A DNA stretch of 16,183 bases from Acidobacteriota bacterium (GCA_013362195.1 JABFWM010000638.1:1-16183), one strand, 5' to 3'; counted from the first letter of the stretch, positions 7,726-15,448 are shown. A program made the numbers and translations. Notes: generated from the sequence alone by a model not told the origin.

Positions 7726-8106
7726 ATGCGATCTCACGTCACGCTGCTCGCGATCCTTCAACTCGCCTGGGGCGCCATGGGATTGCTGCTTGGCGCATCG
7801 CTGCTGCTCCTGGCGGCGGGCGCGGCGGCGATTGCCCGGACCGCCGCGGACGATCCGTGGGGGGCGGTGCTCACGGCGGGCACGTTCCTCGTGTTCGCGG
7901 CGGCGCTCGTCGCGGCCGGGTGCGCGAACGTCTGGGCGGGCCGCGCCCTGCGGCAGCATCGCGCCTGGGCGCGCAGTTTCGTGCTGGCGCTGGCGGTCGT
8001 GAACCTCTTCGTGCTGCCGTTCGGCACCGCGCTCGCCATCTATGCGTTCTGGGTGCTGCTGCACAACGACGCGCGCGCGCTGTTCGAACCGCAGGTGGCC
8101 GTCTGA
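7726..8106 (+). CDS. Small integral membrane protein (four predicted spans)
   Basis: A 126-residue hydrophobic protein. Predicted membrane segments are about residues 5-36 (long, Leu/Ala-rich), 47-70, 84-98 and 100-113, with a basic loop (RALRQHRAWARS, 73-84) between the second and third; the C-terminus (LLHNDARALFEPQVAV) is soluble. No catalytic motif is visible and I do not recognise a named family. An in-frame ATG at 7690 would add 12 residues, but their codons have lower third-position GC than the body of the gene and TATACA ends at 7681, so I take the downstream ATG; neither start has a strong Shine-Dalgarno site. Only 4 bases separate it from the DUF4870 gene, suggesting a two-gene membrane unit. 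Confidence 0.65.
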   Translation: MRSHVTLLAILQLAWGAMGLLLGASLLLLAAGAAAIARTAADDPWGAVLTAGTFLVFAAALVAAGCANVWAGRALRQHRAWARSFVLALAVVNLFVLPFGTALAIYAFWVLLHNDARALFEPQVAV

Positions 8107-8110
8107 TCGC

Positions 8111-8452
8111 ATGGCCCGGCCGCACACCGAGAAGACGTCGACGGGGCTCGACGCCAATCTGGCGGCGGCGCTCAGCTACCTCGTCGGGTTCGTCACCGGC
8201 ATCATCTTTCTCCTGGTCGAGAAGGAGAACCGGTTCGTGCGGTTCCACGCGATGCAATCGACGCTGCTCTTCGCCGGCATCGTCGCGATCGACATCCTGC
8301 TGCAGCTGGTGCCGCTGCTCGGCGCGCTGGTCGTCATCGCCGTCGTGATTCCGGTGTCGGCGATTCTCTGGCTGGTGCTGATGTACAAGGCGTATCAGGG
8401 CGAAGAGTTCAGGCTGCCGATCGTCGGCGCCCTTGCCGCCGAGCGCGTGTAG
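8111..8452 (+). CDS. DUF4870 family membrane protein
   Basis: A 113-residue membrane protein. After a short polar N-terminus comes the DUF4870 pattern: AALSYLVGFVTGIIFLLVEKENRFVRFHAMQS (residues 19-50), in which a first span is followed by the conserved E-K-x-N-x-F-V-R-F-H-A-x-Q-S stretch, then two further spans (52-66 and 68-92) and a short cytoplasmic tail (MYKAYQGEEFRLP). The family has no established biochemical role. The ATG at 8111 gives the usual family length; the frame is open earlier only within the preceding gene. It follows that gene by 4 bases. Confidence 0.85.
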   Translation: MARPHTEKTSTGLDANLAAALSYLVGFVTGIIFLLVEKENRFVRFHAMQSTLLFAGIVAIDILLQLVPLLGALVVIAVVIPVSAILWLVLMYKAYQGEEFRLPIVGALAAERV

Positions 8453-8491
8453 TCGGCCGGCCGGCCGCGCGCCTCGAGAAACTGGTGAAAC

Positions 8492-9571
8492 GTGATCACT
8501 GACAACGCTGTGCTCGACGTCTTACGCGGCGTGAAGGAGCCGGACCTCGACCGCGACATCGTCTCGCTGAAACTCGTCAAGGATCTCCGCATCAACGGCG
8601 GCGCGGTCGGATTCACGATCGAGCTGCCGACCCACGGGTCGCCCGTGAAGGATCGACTCCGGGATCAGGCGCGCGACGCGGTGGCCCGGGTGCCTGGCGT
8701 GACGTCGGTCGAGGTCACCATGTCGGCGCAGGTGCGGCAGAACCTCGGGCCCGACTGGAACAAGCCGGCCGTTCCCGGCATCCGCAACATCATCGCGGTG
8801 GGCGCCGGCAAGGGCGGCGTCGGCAAGACGACGGTGTCGGTGAACCTCGCGATCGCGTTGAGCCAGTCGGGCGCGCGGGTGGCGATGATCGACGGCGACG
8901 TCTACGGTCCGAACGTGCCGATCATGCTCGGCATCAGGACGCAGCTGACCACCGACGGGCAGAAGATCGTTCCCGCCGAGCAGTACGGGATCCAGCTCGT
9001 TTCGATGGCGTTCCTGACGCAGGACGACTCGCCCGTCATCTGGCGCGGCCCGATGTTGCACGGCGTCATCCAGCAGTTCTTCCGCGAGGTCGCGTGGAAG
9101 GACATCGATTACCTGATCGTCGACATGCCGCCGGGCACCGGCGACATCGCGCTCAGTCTCAGCCAGAGCGTACCGGTCGCGGGCGCGGTCGTCGTCACCA
9201 CGCCGCAAACCGTATCGCTCGCGGATACGCGGCGCGCGATCAAGATGTACGAGAAGCTGAACGTGCCGCCGCTCGGCTTGATCGAGAACATGAGCCACTT
9301 CGTGTGCCCGACGTGCCGCACGGAAAGCGATATCTTTGGCAAGGGCGGCGGCCAGACGCTCGCCAGCGACATGCACGTACGGTTTCTCGGCCGTATTCCA
9401 CTGTACGAGCCGATCCGCATTGGCGGCGACACCGGCGTGCCGATCGTCGTGGGCGAACCGAAGTCGCCGGCCGCCGAGGCGTTCCGCGCGGCCGCGACGC
9501 AACTGGCGACCGAGCTCGCGCACGCGAGCTTCAAGCAGAAGAAGCCCATCCCGCTCATGCCGTCACGCTGA
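8492..9571 (+). CDS. mrp: Mrp/ApbC-type Fe-S cluster carrier P-loop ATPase
   Basis: A 359-residue protein in the Mrp/NBP35 family, which binds and transfers 4Fe-4S clusters to apo-proteins in the cytosol. Residues about 5-80 form a MIP18-like (DUF59/FeS assembly P) domain; the ATPase follows with a deviant Walker A GKGGVGKTT (106-114), MIDGDVYGPN (132-141), VDMPPGTGD (210-218) and the cluster-bridging Cys272-x2-Cys275 (CPTC). A GTG at 8492 is the start; an in-frame TGA at 8486-8488 excludes anything further upstream, and GGTGA (8484-8488) is a close ribosome-binding site. Both the N-terminal domain and CPTC are intact, so a functional carrier is expected. It lies 86 bases before the gamma-glutamyltransferase gene, separated by the heptamer repeat tract, so co-transcription is uncertain. 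Confidence 0.95.
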   Translation: MITDNAVLDVLRGVKEPDLDRDIVSLKLVKDLRINGGAVGFTIELPTHGSPVKDRLRDQARDAVARVPGVTSVEVTMSAQVRQNLGPDWNKPAVPGIRNIIAVGAGKGGVGKTTVSVNLAIALSQSGARVAMIDGDVYGPNVPIMLGIRTQLTTDGQKIVPAEQYGIQLVSMAFLTQDDSPVIWRGPMLHGVIQQFFREVAWKDIDYLIVDMPPGTGDIALSLSQSVPVAGAVVVTTPQTVSLADTRRAIKMYEKLNVPPLGLIENMSHFVCPTCRTESDIFGKGGGQTLASDMHVRFLGRIPLYEPIRIGGDTGVPIVVGEPKSPAAEAFRAAATQLATELAHASFKQKKPIPLMPSR

Positions 9572-9575
9572 TGGA

Positions 9576-9651
9576 CGGCTCAGGGCTCAAGGCTTAGGGC
9601 TCAAGGCTTAGGGCTCAGGGCTTCACGGCTCAGGGTCGCGGGCTTAAGGGG
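9576..9651 (+). repeat. Tandem heptamer repeat tract (RGGCTYA units)
   Basis: Seven consecutive 7-base units run from 9576 to 9624: CGGCTCA, GGGCTCA, AGGCTTA, GGGCTCA, AGGCTTA, GGGCTCA, GGGCTTC. Two of the 14-base double units (9583-9596 and 9597-9610) are identical. After a one-base slip the pattern resumes as CGGCTCA (9626-9632), a degenerate unit, and GGGCTTA (9640-9646), running into the AAGGGG ribosome-binding site of the next gene. The strand is G-rich with a repeated GGCT core. It fills nearly the whole gap between mrp and the gamma-glutamyltransferase gene. Confidence 0.85.
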
Positions 9652-9657
9652 TTGAAC

Positions 9658-11466
9658 GTGAGTCGATCGTTCCTCCGCGGAAGTGCGGCATCGATGCTCG
9701 TGGGGGCTGTGCTCTCTGCCCAGGCGCCGCCTCCGCGTACGGTCCGCAATGAGATCCGGGCGACGCACGGGATCGTCGCCGCCGGACGTACGTTCACCGT
9801 CGACGCGGGAGCGCGGCTGCTGGCCGCGGGCGGCAACGCGGTGGACGCCGGCGTCGCCTCCATCTTCGCCGCTGCCGTCGTCGAGATCTCGCACTTCGGT
9901 CTCGGCGGGGAAGCGCCCATCCTCATCTACTCCGCGCGCGATCGAACGGTGATCGTGATCAACGGCCAGGGGCCGGCGCCTCGTGCCGCGACACCCGCGC
10001 TGTTTGCCGGCAAACCGTCGATTCCCGGGAACGGGCCGCTTGGCGCGACGGTCCCGGCCGCGGTCGACGCGGCGTCGCTGGCGCTCGCGCGGTACGGAAC
10101 GAAGGCGTTGTCCGACGTGCTCGCCCCCGCGATCGAACTGGCCGACGGCTTCCCGATGTACGAGTTCCTGCATCATTATCTCGAGAGCGAACGCGCGGCC
10201 ACGGAAGCCTACGAATGGTCGAAGCGCACCTACTATCCGAACGGGACGATCACCCCGACGGGCGAGATGTTCCGGCAGCCGAACCTCGCCGCCACGCTGC
10301 GCGCGATCGCTGCGGGAGAGAAGGACGCGCTGGCGCGCGGCGCGACGCGCGAGCAGGCGATCGCCGCGGGACGTGACGTCTTCTACAAAGGACCGATCGC
10401 GCACGAAATGACAGCCGCGGTGCGCGACGCCGGCGGCGTCATGTCGGAGGACGACCTCGCCTCGTATCACGGCCGCATCGAGGCGCCGGCGTCGGTGCCG
10501 TATCGCGGCTACACCGTCTACAAAGCCGGCTTCTGGAATCAGGGGCCGGCGTTGCTGCAGACGCTGCGGCTGCTCGAAGGCTTCGACCTGCGCGGGATGC
10601 GCCAGGGATCCGCCGACGCGGTGCACACGATCGTCGAAGCCATCAAGCTCGCGTATGCGGACCGCGACAAGTATTACGGCGATCCGGATTTTTCTCCGGT
10701 GCCGGGCCCGATGCTGCTGTCGGCGCCGTATGCGAAGCTGCGGCGCGCGCTGATCGATCCGAAACGCGCGAGCCTCGAACAGCGCCCCGGCGATCCGCGT
10801 CGCGGTACGGCGCTCCTCCGCACCCCAACGCCTGACGTCGCGGTCGTGCGGCGCGCGCGAACTCCGCCGACGGAGGTCGGTGACACCACGTCGGTGCAGG
10901 TCGCAGACGCCGACGGGAACCTGTTTTCCGCGACGCCCAGTTCCGGATGGCTGCTTGGCGGCGCGTTCGTGGCCGGACCGACCGGCGTCCCGATGAGCAA
11001 CCGCATGCAGGCCTTCACGCTCGATCCCGACAGCCCGAACGTGCTCGCCGGCGGCAAACGCCCGCGGACGACGCTGACGCCGACGATCGTGCTGAAGGAC
11101 GGCCGTCCGTTTCTCGCGATCGGCACGCCGGGAGGCGACAGCCAGGACCAGCAGATCCTGCTGGTGCTGCTCAACATCCTCGATTTCGGCATGGACGTGC
11201 AGGCGGCCATCGAGGCGCCGCGCGTGAACTCGCTGCATCCCGCCAGCTCCTTCGAGGATCACCGCGCGCAGCCCGGCGTTCTCGAAGCGGAGGCGACGCT
11301 CGGACCGGCGGTGCTCGACGAGTTGACCGCGCGCGGGCACGTGCTGCAGATCCGTCCGGCGAACGGCATCTCGACCGGCGTGGTCGCCGCGGGCGTCGAC
11401 CCCGCGACGGGGCGGCTGCGCGGCGGCGCGGATCTCAGGCGCGAGCGCGCTCTGGTGGCCTGGTGA
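9658..11466 (+). CDS. Gamma-glutamyltransferase family protein
   Basis: A 602-residue N-terminal-nucleophile hydrolase that cleaves or transfers gamma-glutamyl groups from glutathione-like substrates after self-processing into two chains. The predicted nucleophile is the Thr pair of GDTTSVQVADADGN (Thr410/Thr411), followed by family blocks FSATPSSGWLLGG, MSNRMQAF, LAGGKRPRTTLTPTIVLKDGRPFLAIGTPGGDSQ. The N-terminal half shows GIVAAGRTFTVDAGARLLAAGGNAVDAG and GLGGEAPILIY. In canonical enzymes the sequence is TTHxSVV; here the His position is Ser. The first 23 residues (Arg3, Arg7, then a short hydrophobic run ending AQA) look like an export signal, though Pro at +1 is unfavourable for cleavage. 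The GTG at 9658 is chosen because AAGGGG (9646-9651) is 6 bases upstream; a TTG at 9652 abuts that site. Its stop overlaps the next start by 4 bases. Confidence 0.9.
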   Translation: MSRSFLRGSAASMLVGAVLSAQAPPPRTVRNEIRATHGIVAAGRTFTVDAGARLLAAGGNAVDAGVASIFAAAVVEISHFGLGGEAPILIYSARDRTVIVINGQGPAPRAATPALFAGKPSIPGNGPLGATVPAAVDAASLALARYGTKALSDVLAPAIELADGFPMYEFLHHYLESERAATEAYEWSKRTYYPNGTITPTGEMFRQPNLAATLRAIAAGEKDALARGATREQAIAAGRDVFYKGPIAHEMTAAVRDAGGVMSEDDLASYHGRIEAPASVPYRGYTVYKAGFWNQGPALLQTLRLLEGFDLRGMRQGSADAVHTIVEAIKLAYADRDKYYGDPDFSPVPGPMLLSAPYAKLRRALIDPKRASLEQRPGDPRRGTALLRTPTPDVAVVRRARTPPTEVGDTTSVQVADADGNLFSATPSSGWLLGGAFVAGPTGVPMSNRMQAFTLDPDSPNVLAGGKRPRTTLTPTIVLKDGRPFLAIGTPGGDSQDQQILLVLLNILDFGMDVQAAIEAPRVNSLHPASSFEDHRAQPGVLEAEATLGPAVLDELTARGHVLQIRPANGISTGVVAAGVDPATGRLRGGADLRRERALVAW

Positions 11467-12773
11467 ACATTCCTTACACGAAACACACGCTGGCAAACGG
11501 GCTCGACGTGGTGGTCCACGAAGATCACGGCGTGCCCATCGTCGCCGTCAACGTCTGGTATCACGTCGGATCCAAGAACGAGGTGCCGGGCCGGACCGGC
11601 TTTGCGCACCTCTTCGAGCACCTGATGTTCGAGGGCTCGCAGCACTACGACAAGGGCTACTTCCATCCGCTGCAGGAAGCGGGCGCATCGCTCAACGGAT
11701 CGACGAACGCGGATCGCACCAACTACTGGGAGGTCGTCCCGACGAACGCGCTCGAGCTCGCGTTGTGGATGGAATCGGATCGCATGGGGTATCTGCTCCC
11801 GGCGCTGACCGACGCGAAGTTCGACAATCAACGCGACGTCGTGCTGAACGAGCGGCGGCAGAACTACGAGAATCGGCCCTACGGACTGGCCGGGATGGCC
11901 ATCGTGTCGGCGCTGTATCCGCCCGATCATCCGTACCACTGGCTCACCATCGGCGCGGCGGACGATCTCCGCGCCGCACACCTGAACGACGTGCGCGATT
12001 TCTTTCAGACCTATTACCATCCGGGCAACGCGTCGCTCGCGCTGGCCGGCGACATCGACGCCAGCGAGGCGATCGCGCTCGCCGAGATGTATTTCGGCGA
12101 AATCGCCGGCGCGCCGCGCCCCGCGAAGGTGCAGGTCGCCGCGCCGGGCGGGCCCGCCGCCGACGTGCGTCTCGTGCTCGAGGACCGCGTCGAGCTGCCG
12201 CGGCTCTACATGGCCTGGCACTCGCCGGCGCTGTTCGCGGAGGGAGACGCCGAGTTCGATCTTCTCGCGGACCTGCTCGCGAGCGGCAAGACGTCGCGGC
12301 TGTATCGCGCGCTGGTCTACGAGCAGCGGATCGCCACCGAAGTGGCGGCCTCGCAGAACTCGCGCGAACTGGGCAGCTTCTTTCAGGTCGTCGCCACGGC
12401 GGCGCCGGGACGCACGCTCGCGGAGGTGGACCGTGCGATCCTCCGCGAGATTGCCGCGTTCTCCGCGAAGGGGCCGACGGAGTCCGAGCTGGAACGCGTG
12501 CTCGCGCAGGCCGAGGCGCATTTCATCTTCCGTCTCCAGACCGTCGGCGGCTTTGGCGGCAAGTCGGACCAGCTCAACGCCTACAACACGTTCCTCGACG
12601 ATCCCGGGTTCTTCGATCGGGATCTGGCGCGGTATCGCCGGGTGTCGCTGGAGGCGCTGCGGCAGCACGCGGCGGACGGCCTGGCGCCCGATCGCCGCAT
12701 CGTGCTGAGCGTGGTCCCGCGCGGACGCCTCGCGCTGGCGCTCGAGGACTCGCGGCCGGTGAACGTCTCGTGA
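11463..12773 (+). CDS. M16 family zinc peptidase, catalytic subunit
   Basis: A 436-residue member of the pitrilysin/MPP family (M16). His49-Leu-Phe-Glu52-His53 is the inverted zinc motif and Glu130 follows exactly 76 residues after His53 (NERRQ), giving the complete HxxEH-X76-E set; SLNGSTNADRTNYWE (76-90) is the adjacent substrate strand. The second half (SRLYRALVYEQRIATEV) lacks the conserved Arg/Tyr pair of two-domain partners. There is no signal peptide, so it probably acts in the cytoplasm. The GTG at 11463 overlaps the preceding stop (GTGA) and places the first conserved block (LANGLDVVV) at residue 10, typical of the family. The length matches a half-size M16 subunit that works as a dimer. 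Its 3' end overlaps the zinc-less partner gene by 4 bases. Confidence 0.94.
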   Translation: MNIPYTKHTLANGLDVVVHEDHGVPIVAVNVWYHVGSKNEVPGRTGFAHLFEHLMFEGSQHYDKGYFHPLQEAGASLNGSTNADRTNYWEVVPTNALELALWMESDRMGYLLPALTDAKFDNQRDVVLNERRQNYENRPYGLAGMAIVSALYPPDHPYHWLTIGAADDLRAAHLNDVRDFFQTYYHPGNASLALAGDIDASEAIALAEMYFGEIAGAPRPAKVQVAAPGGPAADVRLVLEDRVELPRLYMAWHSPALFAEGDAEFDLLADLLASGKTSRLYRALVYEQRIATEVAASQNSRELGSFFQVVATAAPGRTLAEVDRAILREIAAFSAKGPTESELERVLAQAEAHFIFRLQTVGGFGGKSDQLNAYNTFLDDPGFFDRDLARYRRVSLEALRQHAADGLAPDRRIVLSVVPRGRLALALEDSRPVNVS

Positions 12774-14143
12774 GGCGCGCGGATCGGACACGGCTGCCCG
12801 CGCGCGGTCCGGACAAGCCGTTCCGGTTTCCCGAGATCCGCCGCCGCACGCTCGAGAACGGGCTGCGCGTGTGGACGGTCGAGCACCGGCAGGTGCCGCT
12901 CGTCAGCGTGCTGCTGCTCATCCCGGCGGGCGCCGCCGCCGATCCCGCGGATCGCCCGGGGCTGGCCGCCATCACCGGCGACATGCTCGACGAAGGGTGC
13001 GGCGATCGATCCGCGCTCGACGTGCACGAAGCGCTCGGGCGCATCGGCGCGCAGCTCGAGACCGACGTCGGGCACGACGCGACCGTCCTCGGCCTCACCA
13101 CGCTGGCGCGCTTTCTCGACAAGGGACTCGAGCTGATGGCGGACATGATCATCCGCCCGCGCTTCGAGCAGCGCGAGTTCGATCGCGTCCGCGATCTGCG
13201 CCTGAACCGCCTTCTCCAGCTCCGTGACCTGCCGCCGGCGCTGGCCGATCGCGTCTTCGCGCAGCTGCTCTATCGCAATCATCCCTACGGTCACCTGCCG
13301 ATCGGCTCGGAGGGATCGCTGCGCGCGATTACGGTCCGCGATATCGCGGCCTTCCATCGCCGCGCCTACGGCCCGTCGCGCGCGACCGTGATCGCGGTTG
13401 GTGACGGGACGCACGAGGCGCTCGCCGAGGCGGCGCTGCGGGCGTTCGCCCCGTGGCAGCCAGCGCCCGACGGCCAGCCGCCGCCCGATCCGGAGACGTT
13501 TGGCCCGCCCGTGCCGCCGCCGAACCGCCTGGCGCTCGTCCATCGGCCGGCCGCGGCGCAATCGGAGCTGCGCATCGGCCACGTCGCGCTCGCCCGGCGC
13601 ACGCCCGACTACCACGCCGCGCTCGTCCTCAACATGGTGCTCGGCGGGCAGTTCGTCAGCCGCATCAACATGAACCTCCGCGAGGAGAAGGGCTACACCT
13701 ACGGTGCGCGCACCGCGTTCGAGTTCCGCCGCGCCCCGGGTCCGTTCGTCCTGCAGGCGAGCGTGCAGTCCGAAGTCACGGCCGACGCGGTGCGCGAGGC
13801 GCTCGCCGAAGTGCGCGCGATCCGCGCCGATCGTCCGGTGACGCGTGAAGAACTGGAGCTCGGGCGCGCCGCGCTGACGCGCGGCTACCCGCGCAACTTC
13901 GAGACCGCCGATCAGATCGCGCGTGCGGCCGCGCAGCTCGCGCTCTACGGACTGCCGGACGACTACTTCAACACGTTCGTGCCGCGGGTGCTGGCGCTCG
14001 ACGAGCGCGCCGTGACGCGCGCCGCCGAGGCGCACATCGATCCCTCGCGCCTCATCACCGTGATCGTCGGCGATCGCGAGCGGCTGTCGCGTCCGCTCGC
14101 CGCCCTCGATCTGGGAGAGGCGTCGGAAGTGGCGGTGAGCTGA
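12770..14143 (+). CDS. M16 family peptidase-like protein, non-zinc partner subunit
   Basis: A 457-residue M16-fold protein in which the HxxEH position reads GLAAITGDMLDEG, so it cannot bind the catalytic zinc. The second domain has the NLREEKGYTYG block with Arg304 and Tyr311, the R/Y pair that binds substrate in M16 enzymes. This is the complement of the upstream protein: one supplies zinc, the other R/Y, as known for bacterial M16B heterodimers and for mitochondrial processing peptidase. No export signal is seen; the first 17 residues are basic (VRRADRTRLPARG). The GTG at 12770 overlaps the upstream stop in a GTGA junction, which fixes the start and argues for fixed stoichiometry. Substrates cannot be deduced. 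Confidence 0.92.
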   Translation: MRRADRTRLPARGPDKPFRFPEIRRRTLENGLRVWTVEHRQVPLVSVLLLIPAGAAADPADRPGLAAITGDMLDEGCGDRSALDVHEALGRIGAQLETDVGHDATVLGLTTLARFLDKGLELMADMIIRPRFEQREFDRVRDLRLNRLLQLRDLPPALADRVFAQLLYRNHPYGHLPIGSEGSLRAITVRDIAAFHRRAYGPSRATVIAVGDGTHEALAEAALRAFAPWQPAPDGQPPPDPETFGPPVPPPNRLALVHRPAAAQSELRIGHVALARRTPDYHAALVLNMVLGGQFVSRINMNLREEKGYTYGARTAFEFRRAPGPFVLQASVQSEVTADAVREALAEVRAIRADRPVTREELELGRAALTRGYPRNFETADQIARAAAQLALYGLPDDYFNTFVPRVLALDERAVTRAAEAHIDPSRLITVIVGDRERLSRPLAALDLGEASEVAVS

Positions 14144-14146
14144 CCG

Positions 14147-15202
14147 GTGAAGGCCGTACGCTTTCACACGCACGGCGATGTCGGCGTCCTCCGCTACGAG
14201 GACGCCCCGGATCCGCAGCCGGCGCCGGGCCGCGCCATCGTCCGCGTCCACGCCTGTGCGCTGAATCATCTCGACCTGTGGGCGCGCCGCGGCATCGAGC
14301 GCCTGAAGATCCCGCTGCCGCACGTGTCCGGCGCCGACGTCGCCGGCGAGATCGCCGACATCGCCGATCGATCGCTCGCGCCGGGCACCCGCGTGATGCT
14401 GCAGCCCGGCCTGCGCTGCGGCGCCTGTCCGGCGTGCCGCGCCGGCCGCGACAATCAGTGCGTGCGCTACGACGTGCTGGGCCTGATGTCCGACGGCGGC
14501 TACGCCGAATTCGTGTCGGTCCCGATCGACAACGTGGTGCCGATTCCGCCCCAGATCGACGCCGTCGCCGCCGCGGCGTTTCCGCTCACCTTTCTCACCG
14601 CCTGGCACATGCTCGTCGATCGCGCGCACGTGCGCTCGGACGATGTCGTGCTGGTGCTGGCCGGCGGCAGCGGCGTCGGGCAGGCCGCGATTCAGATCGC
14701 GTCGTTCTTCTGCGCGCGCGTGTTCGCGACCGCGGCGCCCGCGAAGATCGAGCGGACGCGCGCGCTCGGCGCCGAGGACGTGTTCGATCATTACGCGGCG
14801 GACTACGCCAGGGAGCTGAAACGCGCGACCGACGGCCACGGCGCCGATGTCGTGATTGAGCACGTCGGCGAGGCGACCTGGGAGCGCAGCGTGCGCGCGC
14901 TGGCGAGCGGCGGACGGCTGGTCACCTGCGGAGCGACCACCGGCCATCAGGCCGCGCTCGACCTGCGGCATCTCTTCGCGCGGCAGCTCTCGCTGCTCGG
15001 TTCGTACATGGGCACGTTCGCGGATCTCCGGTCGGCGGCGGAGCTGCTGTTCAACGGCCGCGTCCGTCCCGCGATCGACGAGGTGTTCCCGCTCGATCAG
15101 GCGGCCGAGGCCCAGCGCCGCCTCGAACACAAGGACCAGTTCGGAAAGATCGTGCTGGAAGTCGCGAAAGGAACCGGATCAGGTGTGCCAGCGTCCAACT
15201 GA
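14147..15202 (+). CDS. Medium-chain dehydrogenase/quinone oxidoreductase-like protein, structural zinc only
   Basis: A 351-residue NAD(P)-dependent oxidoreductase. The GroES-like N-domain includes the structural-zinc lobe Cys91-x2-Cys94-x2-Cys97-x7-Cys105 (CGACPACRAGRDNQC). The Rossmann fold has VLVLAGGSGVGQAAIQIA (168-185). Canonical catalytic-zinc ligands are absent: the Cys of the usual GVCHxD motif is Asn40 (LNHLDLW) and the GHE motif is Gly62-Ala63-Asp64. This resembles zinc-independent members such as quinone oxidoreductases or enoyl/crotonyl-CoA reductases that kept the structural lobe; the substrate cannot be named. The GTG at 14147 follows the upstream stop by 3 bases, so it is the last gene of the gamma-glutamyltransferase/M16 chain. 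No link between its chemistry and peptide metabolism is obvious. Confidence 0.9.
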   Translation: MKAVRFHTHGDVGVLRYEDAPDPQPAPGRAIVRVHACALNHLDLWARRGIERLKIPLPHVSGADVAGEIADIADRSLAPGTRVMLQPGLRCGACPACRAGRDNQCVRYDVLGLMSDGGYAEFVSVPIDNVVPIPPQIDAVAAAAFPLTFLTAWHMLVDRAHVRSDDVVLVLAGGSGVGQAAIQIASFFCARVFATAAPAKIERTRALGAEDVFDHYAADYARELKRATDGHGADVVIEHVGEATWERSVRALASGGRLVTCGATTGHQAALDLRHLFARQLSLLGSYMGTFADLRSAAELLFNGRVRPAIDEVFPLDQAAEAQRRLEHKDQFGKIVLEVAKGTGSGVPASN

Positions 15203-15226
15203 CAGACGCGCCGCGTCGGGTATACA
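15199..15226 (+). promoter_or_regulatory. Candidate sigma-70 promoter for 67-aa membrane protein
   Basis: CTGACA (15199-15204, overlapping the upstream stop) and TATACA (15221-15226) are separated by 16 bases, five of six and four of six matches to consensus. Transcription would start near 15233, only about five bases before the ATG at 15238, implying a nearly leaderless message. Confidence 0.55.
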
Positions 15227-15237
15227 CTCGGTCGCTA

Positions 15238-15441
15238 ATGAGCTTTGCCCGCCTCAGCTTGAGCCTCGCCGGCGTCGTGGGGGTTCTCGCGGCGGCGGTG
15301 GCGGCCGCGACGATCTGGCTGATCATGACGCAGCCCGTGACCGTCGCGACTGCCGTCGCGCAAGGTGAGGTGTCGCCGCTCGTCAAAGCCCTCGCGGGTG
15401 TCCTCTACGACGCGCTGCAGGGCCTCTTCAAATATCTCTAA
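15238..15441 (+). CDS. Small single-span membrane protein (67 aa)
   Basis: I do not recognise a family. Residues about 8-31 form a hydrophobic helix (LSLAGVVGVLAAAVAAATIWLI); the rest (PLVKALAGVLYDALQGLFKYL) reads as a C-terminal amphipathic helix. Evidence for a real gene is the strong promoter-like pair immediately upstream, G/C-rich third positions and a position between an operon end and a REP-like element. No Shine-Dalgarno site is present before the ATG, consistent with leaderless translation. Size and topology fit small membrane regulators or toxin-like peptides, but nothing specific supports either. Confidence 0.6.
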   Translation: MSFARLSLSLAGVVGVLAAAVAAATIWLIMTQPVTVATAVAQGEVSPLVKALAGVLYDALQGLFKYL

Positions 15442-15448
15442 TCTCACC

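Noticed and set aside
8454..8467. Fourteen-base palindrome of alternating CGG/CCG before mrp as an operator
   Set aside because: Perfect but low-complexity; short GGCC repeats arise easily in GC-rich DNA and nothing else marks a regulatory site.
9576..9651. CRISPR-like array
   Set aside because: Units are 7 bases long and contiguous with no spacers, so it is a simple tandem repeat.
12581..15130. An 849-codon open frame on the minus strand across the M16 and dehydrogenase genes
   Set aside because: It is antisense to three genes with clear family motifs, its translation is Arg/Ala/Gly/His-rich with no recognisable domain, and long antisense frames are expected in DNA with GC-rich third positions. 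The same holds for minus frames at 9601-11496, 11259-12791, 4065-5615 and 2442-3812.
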